Assembly (NCBI GenBank): GCA_044238965.1
Contig: JBIICJ010000013.1
Location: 1-31,396 of the forward strand
Source: Micavibrio_B sp044238965
Lineage (GTDB): Bacteria > Pseudomonadota > Alphaproteobacteria > Micavibrionales > Micavibrionaceae
Reading direction: 5' to 3'
DNA length: 31,396 bases
Position numbers and translations under genes: made by a program
Notes under the pieces: model-generated
Seen by the model: only the letters and a program-made list of their open reading frames with translations
What the model was told of the DNA's origin: nothing
Databases searched by the model: none
Shown here: positions 15,475-22,670 of the stretch, one piece after another
Numbering within the stretch: position 1 is the first letter of the stretch
How the letters are laid out: the number at the start of each line of letters is the position of its first letter

Positions 15475-16095
15475 ATGAAGCACAATCTTGTTCTTATGCG
15501 CCATGGCCAAAGCCAATGGAATCTGGAAAATCGTTTTACAGGGTTCAAAAACGTCGAATTAACCGATTTGGGGCGTGACGAAGCCCGCGCCGCGGGCAGT
15601 AAAATTAAAGAATCGGGCATCGTGTTTGATGCCGTATTTACATCAACATTAAAACGCGCCAATGAAACGGCCGAATTGGCATTGGCGGCTTCGGGGCAGG
15701 GCGACAAAATTTCTGAGATGATTTATGCGGCCGAATTGTGCGAACGTGATTACGGCGATTTAACAGGTTTAAATAAAGACGAAACCCGCGCAAAATATGG
15801 CGATGAGCAGGTACATATCTGGCGTCGTTCGTATGATGTGCAACCGCCTGGTGGTGAAAGTTTGCAAGACGTTGTTGAAAAACGCGTGCGTCCTTATTTC
15901 GAGAGTGAAATCAAACCACGTATGGATCGCGGTGAAAATATTTTGGTCGCGGCGCATGGGAATTCACTTCGTGCACTGTTAATTATCTTAGGTGAAAATA
16001 CGCCCGAAAATATCAATGAAACAGAAATTCCCACGGGATCACCATTAATGATTTCTTATGAAGATGGAGTGCGCACGGAAAAGAAATATTTGTAA
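15475..16095 (+). CDS. gpmA: 2,3-bisphosphoglycerate-dependent phosphoglycerate mutase
   Basis: GpmA interconverts 3- and 2-phosphoglycerate in glycolysis and gluconeogenesis. The 206-residue protein belongs to the shorter form common in alphaproteobacteria. The phosphohistidine motif LMRHGQSQWN places the catalytic H10; FTGFKNVELTDLG, CERDYGDLTGLNKDE and the second histidine motif VAAHGNSLRALL complete the active site. The PPGGESLQDV stretch separates it from other histidine phosphatases. AAAGGA lies seven bases before the ATG. The TAA stop shares a base with the next start (TAATG), so the transporter gene is probably translated by coupling. Confidence 0.96.
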   Translation: MKHNLVLMRHGQSQWNLENRFTGFKNVELTDLGRDEARAAGSKIKESGIVFDAVFTSTLKRANETAELALAASGQGDKISEMIYAAELCERDYGDLTGLNKDETRAKYGDEQVHIWRRSYDVQPPGGESLQDVVEKRVRPYFESEIKPRMDRGENILVAAHGNSLRALLIILGENTPENINETEIPTGSPLMISYEDGVRTEKKYL

Positions 16096-16787
16096 TGTCT
16101 GAACAGTTACATATTACGAATTCTGATTCCGAATGGGTGCCAAAACATTACGCCACATTGGTTGGTTTGGCGGCGGGTATGTATATGATCACGCTCGCAT
16201 TAGTGCCAAAAATCATTGAAATATATGGGTTTGCCGTACCTGTCAGTATTATCACCTTTCCCATTTGCTGTATTTTGACAGATATATTGACCGAAGTGTA
16301 CGGGTTTAACCGTGCACGTCGCTCGGTATGGATAACATTGGTGTGTACATTATTATTTGCAATCTTTACACAAATTGCAATTGCGATTCCGCCCGCGCCA
16401 TTTTGGCAAGACCAAGAATCATTCCAAAAAATATTTGCAACATCCTGGCGCATTGTAATTGCCGGATGTTCGGCATGGGTTGTTGGTGAATTTATCAATA
16501 GTTACGTCATGACAAAAATGAAAATTTTTCAAAATGCCAAAGGCATGTCATTACGATTTATTGGGTCAACTGTTGTCGGACAATTTTTTGATACGCTTGT
16601 TTTCTTTTCAATCGCGTTTATCGGTATGTTTTCATCATCGCAATTAATCAACATGATGTTCACCGCATGGGCAATGAAGGTTGGATATGAAATCATTGCG
16701 CTTCCGTTATCAACAAACGTCACCAAATATATCAAACGCCTTGAAGGAATCGAACATTTCGATCGTCAAAAAATTTCGGTGATTTAA
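16095..16787 (+). CDS. yhhQ: Queuosine precursor transporter (YhhQ/QPTR family)
   Basis: Members of this ECF-independent family import queuosine precursors (preQ0 or preQ1) for the tRNA modification queuosine. The 230-residue protein has about six hydrophobic segments. The family signatures are ITFPICCILTDILTEVYGFNRARRSVW (split here as FPICCILTDILTEVYG then FNRARRSVW), VGEFINSYVMTKMKI, and RFIGSTVVGQFFDTLVFFSIAF. The start overlaps the gpmA stop by one base, so it has no leader of its own that could hold a preQ1 riboswitch. A perfect 11-bp inverted repeat follows about 38 bases after its stop. The pairing with gpmA has no obvious metabolic logic. Substrate assignment is by family. Confidence 0.92.
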   Translation: MSEQLHITNSDSEWVPKHYATLVGLAAGMYMITLALVPKIIEIYGFAVPVSIITFPICCILTDILTEVYGFNRARRSVWITLVCTLLFAIFTQIAIAIPPAPFWQDQESFQKIFATSWRIVIAGCSAWVVGEFINSYVMTKMKIFQNAKGMSLRFIGSTVVGQFFDTLVFFSIAFIGMFSSSQLINMMFTAWAMKVGYEIIALPLSTNVTKYIKRLEGIEHFDRQKISVI

Positions 16788-16824
16788 AAACCATTTTATA
16801 CCTTTAAAATATAGCTTTTTTGCA

Positions 16825-16849
16825 TTTTTGGTAATTTTATTACCAAAAA
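16825..16849. repeat. Perfect 11-bp inverted repeat after the transporter gene
   Basis: Arms TTTTTGGTAAT (16825-16835) and ATTACCAAAAA (16839-16849) flank three T. T-runs lie at the 5' side and A-runs at the 3' side on either strand, so a U-tract does not follow the stem as in a usual terminator. It could be a protein-binding operator upstream of the 81-residue gene, or an mRNA 3' stabiliser. Confidence 0.6.
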
Positions 16850-16875
16850 ATGATGTGAAATGTTACAAAATTATG

Positions 16876-16904
16876 TTGACATCGAGGAGTATCTTAGAGA
16901 AAAT
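16876..16904 (+). promoter_or_regulatory. Candidate promoter of the 81-residue small gene
   Basis: A perfect -35 hexamer TTGACA (16876-16881) is followed after 17 bases by GAAAAT (16899-16904), a weak -10. Transcription would begin near 16911, about 43 bases before the ATG at 16954. The poor -10 might need an activator. Confidence 0.45.
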
Positions 16905-16953
16905 CTAACTCTAACTTGTTTTATTTATAACTTTATGTGTGAAGGAGTTTATT

Positions 16954-17199
16954 ATGAGTGAAGTATCCCAAGTTCTTTTTTCTCAAGCTGCTAATTTTGA
17001 TGGTATGTCCGTAACCGCCGCTGCAGGTCTAATTGTATGTGCGGTTCGTGGAAGTGAAGCGGGGCAAAAACTTCTCTCAGCATTCGGTATTCATGCTTCA
17101 AATGATAAAGTTAATACTCAGGATATTAAGCCTCAGTTAGCAACAATGTCTGCTGGCACGCGTGCAGAATTAGCGCGTATGGCTTGTAATGTTGCTTAA
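16954..17199 (+). CDS. Hypothetical small protein, 81 residues
   Basis: The start is the ATG at 16954, with a strong GAAGGAG six bases upstream. The in-frame GTG at 16939 lies just before that site and would make the ribosome binding site part of the coding region. No family recognised. The protein is alanine-rich and apparently helical: FSQAANFDGMSVTAAAGLIV, then an AVRGSEAGQKLLSAFG segment, a short polar loop (HASNDKVNTQD), and a C-terminal helix with SAGTRAELARMACNVA. There is no signal peptide; the first helix is mildly hydrophobic. It has its own candidate promoter and a strong terminator (17248-17270), so it is a stand-alone transcription unit. Confidence 0.75.
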   Translation: MSEVSQVLFSQAANFDGMSVTAAAGLIVCAVRGSEAGQKLLSAFGIHASNDKVNTQDIKPQLATMSAGTRAELARMACNVA

Positions 17200-17247
17200 T
17201 CAAAAAATTCTCTCCTAGAATTAATATATGAACAAATAAACAAAAAG

Positions 17248-17270
17248 CCCCGACTATATCGGGGTTTTTT
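17248..17270 (+). terminator. Rho-independent terminator of the 81-residue small gene
   Basis: Stem CCCCGA (17248-17253) / TCGGGG (17259-17264), loop CTATA, then six T. A-rich sequence upstream lengthens the stem. It is about 50 bases after the stop codon. Confidence 0.9.
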
Positions 17271-17344
17271 ATTGTAAATTTTTTATATTTACTTCATGAT
17301 CTGTAAATGATTATTTTTTATAACTGAGTTAAAGGAGTAGCAAT

Positions 17345-17524
17345 ATGAGTGGTTACGATTCTACTAAGAAGCCAGTAAAACCCCGTCAAGAATTTCAAAC
17401 TCAAGCTGATGCTACAGTCGCTCATCTAAGAAGAACACGTATGAGTGATCCTGTTCGCTTTGCTTGTCCAATCACCCCACAACTTGCAAAGCCTATTACG
17501 CTTTTAACAAGAGAGCATGATTAA
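17345..17524 (+). CDS. Hypothetical small protein, 59 residues
   Basis: This short frame runs from the ATG at 17345 to TAA at 17522-17524. An AAAGGAG site lies seven bases before the start, among the best in the window. The product is basic and polar with no membrane segment: it begins MSGYDSTKKPVKPRQEF, has a central arginine cluster (AHLRRTRMSD), a single cysteine (FACPITP), and ends LLTREHD. No family recognised. A strong terminator follows 29 bases after the stop, and another precedes the gene, so it is a separate unit between two terminators. The ribosome binding site and terminator support a real gene. An RNA with a chance frame is the alternative. Confidence 0.65.
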   Translation: MSGYDSTKKPVKPRQEFQTQADATVAHLRRTRMSDPVRFACPITPQLAKPITLLTREHD

Positions 17525-17550
17525 GATTGAAAGTATGTTGAGACAAACAA

Positions 17551-17576
17551 AACCCCCGAATTTCGGGGGTTTTTTT
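17551..17576. terminator. Bidirectional terminator between the 59-residue gene and rpsO
   Basis: Stem CCCCCGA (17553-17559) / TCGGGGG (17563-17569) with a three-base loop, followed by seven T on the plus strand and preceded by an A-rich run that gives TTTTGTTTG on the minus strand. It can end both the small gene and the converging rpsO transcript. Confidence 0.9.
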
Positions 17577-17603
17577 GTATTCTGAATTTTGAAACTATGG
17601 TGA

Positions 17604-17873
17604 TTATTTACGAAGACCAAGTTTGTTGATCAAGGCAACATAACGATGTTCGTTACGTGATTTTAAGAAGTCGAGCAATTTACGACGGCGGGCAACCAAT
17701 GTAAGCAGGCCGCGGCGTGAGCTTTTATCTTTTTTGTGTTGTTCCAAATGGCCTGACAATGCGTTGATACGCGCGGTCATGATGGCAACTTGAACTTCGG
17801 GTGAGCCAGTATCATTGGCTGCTTGTTGGTTGTCTTTGATGACTTCCGCTTTTTTTTCTACTGAAATCGACAT
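17604..17873 (-). CDS. rpsO: 30S ribosomal protein S15
   Basis: S15 binds 16S rRNA early in assembly of the small subunit platform. The 89-residue length is standard. Characteristic stretches are NDTGSPEVQVAIMTARINALSGHLEQHKKDKSSRRGLL and LVARRRKLLDFLKSRNEHRYVALINKLGLRK, given here in parts: DTGSPEVQVAIMTARIN, HKKDKSSRRGLL and RRKLLDFLK. An AAAGGAG site lies seven bases before the ATG. The gene ends the long minus-strand cluster from rimP and follows truB by 20 bases. The bidirectional terminator beyond it separates it from pnp, which in many bacteria is its direct neighbour. Confidence 0.98.
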   Translation of the reverse strand: MSISVEKKAEVIKDNQQAANDTGSPEVQVAIMTARINALSGHLEQHKKDKSSRRGLLTLVARRRKLLDFLKSRNEHRYVALINKLGLRK

Positions 17874-17893
17874 CGGTTTCTCCTTTTTCCTTG

Positions 17894-18835
17894 TTAGAGA
17901 TTGAACACACGCACTGGGTGAATTTGCACGCCATCTACTTCGAGGATTGCCAAAGCTTTCCCTTTGTAAGAGGCGAGTGCCAACGCACCACCGTCATTTG
18001 CATTCACATCGATGCCCGCTTTGATCAGGCGTTCGATATTGGGGCGTGCCACAAAGGTCAACATTTGACCATTTTTGACATGACGAGCTTCCGTGTCATC
18101 TAAGGCCAGTACCGGGATGTCGTCCAGGACGGTCTCAACAGGAAGCAATGCACTTAATAGGTCGGTGTTATCGCTGGTTTTTTGGAAAAAGTCCAGCGGA
18201 ATCGCCGATTTTAATGATAATGGCCCCACCGCATCGCGGATAAGACATGAAATATAACCAAAACAGCCTAATTCACGACCAAAATCACGCGCCAGAGAGC
18301 GCACATACGCCCCGCGACCCGTAACGGCGCGGAATGTGGTGGTATCGCCCGTATGCTCGGTAATCGTAAGGTCATAGATATCAATTGGACGGGCTTTTAA
18401 CTCGACCTCGGCACCTGCGCGGGCAAGATCATAGGCGCGTTCACCGTCAACTTTGATTGCCGAGAAAATCGGCGGAGTCTGCATAATTTCACCGCGAAAT
18501 TGCGGGAGAATATTTTCGATTGATTCGCGCGTGGGGCGTGCATCGGATGTTTTGATCGCTGTGCCTTCGCGGTCATCAGTTGTGCGTTCCTCGCCCCATG
18601 TCACGGTGAATGTATAAATTTTGGTATCATCCATCATATATTGGACGAGTTTCGTAGCTTCACCCAAAGCGATGGGTAGAATGCCAGAGGCAAGGGGATC
18701 GAGTGTACCCGCATGCCCAATTTTGGGAAAGCCAAGCGCGCGTTTGACGATCATCAACGCATCGTTTGATGTCATCCCTTCGGGTTTATTCAGATTAATC
18801 CATCCATTTAAAATGGTTTTTGGTTTACGTGCCAT
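17894..18835 (-). CDS. truB: tRNA pseudouridine(55) synthase TruB
   Basis: TruB makes pseudouridine 55 in the T-loop of tRNA. The 313-residue protein begins with GWINLNKPEGMTSNDAL and has the catalytic motif KIGHAGTLDPLASGILPIALGEATK with the active-site aspartate (about residue 46). The KIYTFTVTWGEERTTDDREG and GRGAYVRSLARDFGRELG motifs are the other TruB signatures. The C-terminal part carries a PUA-like domain (about 245-313). The gene lies 26 bases after rbfA and 20 before rpsO, in the classic order rbfA-truB-rpsO. Confidence 0.97.
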   Translation of the reverse strand: MARKPKTILNGWINLNKPEGMTSNDALMIVKRALGFPKIGHAGTLDPLASGILPIALGEATKLVQYMMDDTKIYTFTVTWGEERTTDDREGTAIKTSDARPTRESIENILPQFRGEIMQTPPIFSAIKVDGERAYDLARAGAEVELKARPIDIYDLTITEHTGDTTTFRAVTGRGAYVRSLARDFGRELGCFGYISCLIRDAVGPLSLKSAIPLDFFQKTSDNTDLLSALLPVETVLDDIPVLALDDTEARHVKNGQMLTFVARPNIERLIKAGIDVNANDGGALALASYKGKALAILEVDGVQIHPVRVFNL

Positions 18836-18861
18836 GATTGTCCGCGAGAAATATCGTTTTG

Positions 18862-19320
18862 TTATTTTTCATTGTCGTAATCATCATCGTCCATATCGTC
18901 AATATCGATGAGATCAGCTTCGGATGTTTTGGGAAGATTGTATAAAATTTCATCAATGCGACGTGCATTTTCAAATGATGAATCATTTCTGAATTTTACC
19001 TTTGGCGTAAATTTCAAATTTAATTTTTTGGCAAATTCACGTTGAAAAATTTGAGCCGATTCATTTAATGCGGGTAACACAACTTCGATATCGGCGCCGT
19101 TTAACATGAGCACAAACGCATAGGCATTTTTTAAATCGGGCGTCACGCGCACTTCGGTAATGGTGACGCTTTGCCCCGCATCGAGCAACGCCGCATCATG
19201 AAATTTACCACGTTGCAATGTTTCGATTAACACGTGGCGCAATTGTTCCGACACGCGCAATTGACGTTGCGATGGCCCCGATGGTTTTTTTGCACCTTTG
19301 GCAGAGCGAGATACAACCAT
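18862..19320 (-). CDS. rbfA: 30S ribosome-binding factor RbfA
   Basis: RbfA binds immature 30S subunits and helps mature the 16S rRNA 5' end. The 152-residue protein has the KH-like core with QLRVSEQLRHVLIETLQRG (in parts QLRVSEQLRHVL), VTITEVRVTPDLKNAYAFV and the closing FTPKVKFRNDSSFENARRIDEIL stretch (VKFRNDSSFENARRID). An acidic tail (DIDDMDDDDYDNEK) follows. The N-terminal basic extension (about 1-20) is common in alphaproteobacteria. Three bases separate it from infB. Confidence 0.95.
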   Translation of the reverse strand: MVVSRSAKGAKKPSGPSQRQLRVSEQLRHVLIETLQRGKFHDAALLDAGQSVTITEVRVTPDLKNAYAFVLMLNGADIEVVLPALNESAQIFQREFAKKLNLKFTPKVKFRNDSSFENARRIDEILYNLPKTSEADLIDIDDMDDDDYDNEK

Positions 19321-19323
19321 GAG

Positions 19324-21867
19324 TTACAGGCTTCTTTGCTCTTCTTTGACTTCGAAACATTCGATAATGTCGCCATCGCGAATATCATCATAATTTTCAA
19401 ATGCCATACCGCATTCCATGCCTTCTTTCACTTCTTTCACTTCGTCTTTAAAGCGTTTGAGTGTTTTCAGCATGCCTTCGTGAATGACAACGTTTTCGCG
19501 TAACAATCGAACTTTCGATCCGCGTTTGACCATACCCGTTGTGACCATACAACCCGCGATTTTGCCAACTTTGGTGATGTTGAACACTTGGCGAATTTCG
19601 GCTTGACCCAAATATTCCTCGCGTGAGATCGGTGATAACAGACCCGATAACATGGCTTTGGCATCATCAATGATATTGTAAATAATGTTGTAATATCGAA
19701 TGTCAACGCGGTCACGTTTCGCCATATCACGTGCCTGTGCATTCGCACGCACGTTAAAACCAACAACCAATGCATTCGATGCACGGGCGAGGGTGATATC
19801 CGATTCCGTAATTCCGCCAACACCTGTGTGCAGAACGCGCACGCCCACTTCGGTATTGTCTTCGGCAATTTTGGCAAGTGAACTTGCAATCGCCTCGACC
19901 GACCCATGCACGTCGGCTTTGATAACAATATTAAGTTCTTTTTTGCCTTCGCGTGATTGGGCAAGCAATTGTTCAAAGCTTGCGCCAGTGGTGAGTGCTG
20001 CTTGCGCATCACGTTTTTTGCGTTGACGATACGCCACAACTTCGCGTGCTTTGGCCTCACTATCAACCACATTTAATTGATCACCAGCATCAGGCGTGCC
20101 TGTTAAACCTAATACTTCGACCGGTTGGCCAGGGATGGCTTGTTTCAATTGTTGGCCTTTGTCGTCCAAAATCAAGCGCACGCGACCCCATTCGGAACCA
20201 ACCACGAAAATATCGCCCGCGCGCAATGTTCCTTTTTGAATGAGAACAGTTGCAACCGATCCGCGACCTTGTTCCAATTTTGATTCCACCACGGCACCTT
20301 CGGCAGCGCGGTTTGGGTTAGCTTTCAAGTCTAAAACTTCCGCTTGAAGCAAAATGGTCTCTAACAATTTATCGAGATTCATTTTTTTCTTAGCGGAAAC
20401 TTCAACGGCCAAAACATCGCCGCCCATTTCTTCGACAACTAATTCATGCTGCAATAAATCTTGTTTGACCTGCCACACATTGGCGTCGGGTAAATCAACC
20501 TTATTAATCGCAACAATGATCGGCACTTTCGCGGCTTTGGCGTGGTTAATCGCCTCAACAGTTTGCGGCATGATGGAATCATTTGCGGCGACAACCAACA
20601 CAACGATATCGGTGACGTTCGCCCCGCGTGCGCGCATTTCAGAAAACGCCGCGTGGCCAGGTGTATCAAGGAAAGTCACTTTTTCACCCGCAGGCAATGT
20701 GACTTGGTACGCACCAATATGTTGGGTAATGCCACCCGCTTCACCCGCAACGACGTCGGTTTGACGAAGCGCATCAAGAAGAGATGTCTTACCATGGTCA
20801 ACGTGACCCATAATGGTAACAACAGGCGGACGAGAGACAGATTCGCCTGAATCAACATCATCAATCATGATACTGGTTTCAATATCATCTTGCGCCACGC
20901 GTTTTACTTTGTGGCCAAATTCCATGATGATTAATTCGGCGGTATCGGCATCAATGGTTTGATTGATGGTTGCCATCACGCCCATTTTCATGAGCGCTTT
21001 GATTACATCGCCGCCACGTTCGGACATACGGTTAGCAAGTTCCTGTACCGTAATCGTTTCAGGCAACGTTACTTCGCGTAATACTTTTTTGATATCTTGC
21101 GGGCCTGCCAATTTTGCTTTTTCTTTTTGACGTGCGCGTTTCACAGAGGCGAGGGATCGACCTTGCTCTGCTTTTTCATGCGCGTTGTTTAATACTTGAT
21201 TTACCGTGAGGCGTTTGAAATTACGCCCTGATGAATCATCATCGTCATCGCTACCACGCGTTGTTCGTGCACCGCGTTTCAAACGATCACGCATAGACAT
21301 GGAATCATCATCGTCGTCTTTGCGTGGCGCAAAGCCCATTGGTTTTGCGGGCGCAGATTTTTCAGCCAAAAGACGCGCTTTTTCAATATCGTCGGCTTTT
21401 TTCTTTTCTTCCGCGCGGATAAGTTCTAACTCTTCCATTTCGCGGCGACGCAATTCGCTGGCATCAATTTTGCCAGGACGTTGACCTGTTTTTTCGGCTT
21501 CATCACGTAATTTTTGTTCTTCCGCTTCGAGCGCGCGACGTTTGGCTTCTTCGGTACGGCGTTTTTCTTCGTCTTCTAATGCTTTGACGAGTGCGCGGGC
21601 GCGTGCTTCGCGTTCTTCGTTTGTTAAGTGAGCATCGGATTGTTTAGCAGTGTCCGCAGGAGTTTCTGATTGTTGTTCCTGTGCGCCTGCGCCACGTTTT
21701 TTACGCACTTCGATAGCAACGCCACGGCTTTGTCCACGCGCCAAAGTTTGGGTGATGACTTGCTGTCCTGATGGCGCACTCCCTTTCAGGCTTAATGTGC
21801 CTTTTCCGCTTCCGCTTGCCGCAGGTTTCGCGCCACCCAAACTGAGTGTTTTTTTCTCTTCAGTCAT
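19324..21867 (-). CDS. infB: Translation initiation factor IF-2
   Basis: IF-2 is the GTPase that brings initiator fMet-tRNA to the ribosome. The 847-residue protein has a long, highly charged N-terminal region (1-260), with glutamate/arginine-rich coiled-coil sequence at about 83-170 and two aspartate runs near 184 and 207. The IF2_N domain lies around 270-323. The G domain follows: GHVDHGKT at 354-361, DTPGH at 401-405 and NKVD at 455-458. The C-terminal domains end in GMECGMAFENYDDIRDGDIIE (in part GMAFENYDDIRDGD), which is typical. The gene lies between ylxR (3 bases) and rbfA (3 bases) in a tightly packed operon. Confidence 0.98.
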   Translation of the reverse strand: MTEEKKTLSLGGAKPAASGSGKGTLSLKGSAPSGQQVITQTLARGQSRGVAIEVRKKRGAGAQEQQSETPADTAKQSDAHLTNEEREARARALVKALEDEEKRRTEEAKRRALEAEEQKLRDEAEKTGQRPGKIDASELRRREMEELELIRAEEKKKADDIEKARLLAEKSAPAKPMGFAPRKDDDDDSMSMRDRLKRGARTTRGSDDDDDSSGRNFKRLTVNQVLNNAHEKAEQGRSLASVKRARQKEKAKLAGPQDIKKVLREVTLPETITVQELANRMSERGGDVIKALMKMGVMATINQTIDADTAELIIMEFGHKVKRVAQDDIETSIMIDDVDSGESVSRPPVVTIMGHVDHGKTSLLDALRQTDVVAGEAGGITQHIGAYQVTLPAGEKVTFLDTPGHAAFSEMRARGANVTDIVVLVVAANDSIMPQTVEAINHAKAAKVPIIVAINKVDLPDANVWQVKQDLLQHELVVEEMGGDVLAVEVSAKKKMNLDKLLETILLQAEVLDLKANPNRAAEGAVVESKLEQGRGSVATVLIQKGTLRAGDIFVVGSEWGRVRLILDDKGQQLKQAIPGQPVEVLGLTGTPDAGDQLNVVDSEAKAREVVAYRQRKKRDAQAALTTGASFEQLLAQSREGKKELNIVIKADVHGSVEAIASSLAKIAEDNTEVGVRVLHTGVGGITESDITLARASNALVVGFNVRANAQARDMAKRDRVDIRYYNIIYNIIDDAKAMLSGLLSPISREEYLGQAEIRQVFNITKVGKIAGCMVTTGMVKRGSKVRLLRENVVIHEGMLKTLKRFKDEVKEVKEGMECGMAFENYDDIRDGDIIECFEVKEEQRSL

Positions 21868-21870
21868 TTT

Positions 21871-22656
21871 TTAATCTTCCATATCTTGCGGTTCGATATC
21901 ACCACGCATCAGTGCGAGTTTATGAACCAAATTTTGTAATTTTGTTGTAATGGCATGTGGTTTTAACGCCACGTGCATAATATTGACATCACCAAGCGCC
22001 GCCGATAATTGTGCATTGGTAAAACAATTGATAGTAGCGACATGTGATTTTTGTAATTTCTTACGGCCATGATCACTCGCATCACTGGCCACACAATAAA
22101 CGGTAGCAGGGTCTGAATGCAACCATTCCTCGCATTTGGCAAAACCTGTGATCAAAATGCCTGCTTTTTTCGCCAAACCAAGTGTTTCAAGGCTTTTCTT
22201 TAATAATCCCAATTCGGTTTTATCCGCTAAATCTTTGGGGGTGATGACAGAGTCACGTAAAATAGTGGTAAAGCTATTGCGCCAGATGGCTTTTTTAAAC
22301 ACGTCTTTTGATGCCGTCATCCACATAAATTCACCTGGCAATTTTTCATCTAAATCAATCATGATGGTTTTATCAGGGGCAACCACACAACGGACAAGGT
22401 CAGTCAGTGGTCGCACTTGCCCCGTGATAATACATGTGCCTGTGGTTGGTTTTAATTTTTTTGAGATTGATGATACAGGTGATGATGGTGGCGCGTTCGA
22501 TGATGATGATGCCGAGTCATTTGAACCCGTGTGTGAAGGTGATGCGGATAATGAAACCGCTAAGGATGGGTGCATAAGAGGATGATAAAACACGCCAAAG
22601 GGCAGGGATGGAATCATCCCTGTTATTGGTTGTTTACGATCATCCTGTGCTCCCAT
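21871..22656 (-). CDS. ylxR: YlxR (DUF448)/L7Ae-like two-domain RNA-binding protein with long N-terminal extension
   Basis: The gene between nusA and infB is the expected place of ylxR. The YlxR domain (about residues 70-140) shows GTCIITGQVRPLTDLVR and LDEKLPGEFMWM, variants of the usual R.C..TGE..P...L.R and KLPGRG.W motifs. The second half (about 150-250) has an L7Ae-like pattern, LGLAKKAGILITGF and DASDHGRKKL, as in other alphaproteobacteria. The first 70 residues are unusual: a low-complexity Ser/Pro/Asn-rich stretch (SASPSHTGSNDSASSSSNA) where relatives have a short leader. The ATG at 22656 has AAGGAG ten bases upstream, overlapping the nusA stop, so I keep this start. The role is probably RNA binding in transcription or translation. 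In Gram-positive bacteria YlxR affects RNase P. Confidence 0.9.
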   Translation of the reverse strand: MGAQDDRKQPITGMIPSLPFGVFYHPLMHPSLAVSLSASPSHTGSNDSASSSSNAPPSSPVSSISKKLKPTTGTCIITGQVRPLTDLVRCVVAPDKTIMIDLDEKLPGEFMWMTASKDVFKKAIWRNSFTTILRDSVITPKDLADKTELGLLKKSLETLGLAKKAGILITGFAKCEEWLHSDPATVYCVASDASDHGRKKLQKSHVATINCFTNAQLSAALGDVNIMHVALKPHAITTKLQNLVHKLALMRGDIEPQDMED

Positions 22657-22670
22657 CGCGTAACATCTCC

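Noticed and set aside
16000..16100. preQ1 riboswitch controlling the queuosine-precursor transporter
   Set aside because: The gene starts on the gpmA stop codon, so there is no untranslated leader to hold one.
19234..21874. Many plus-strand frames opposite rbfA, infB and nusA
   Set aside because: They have no family resemblance or ribosome binding sites and mirror the codon bias of the real genes.
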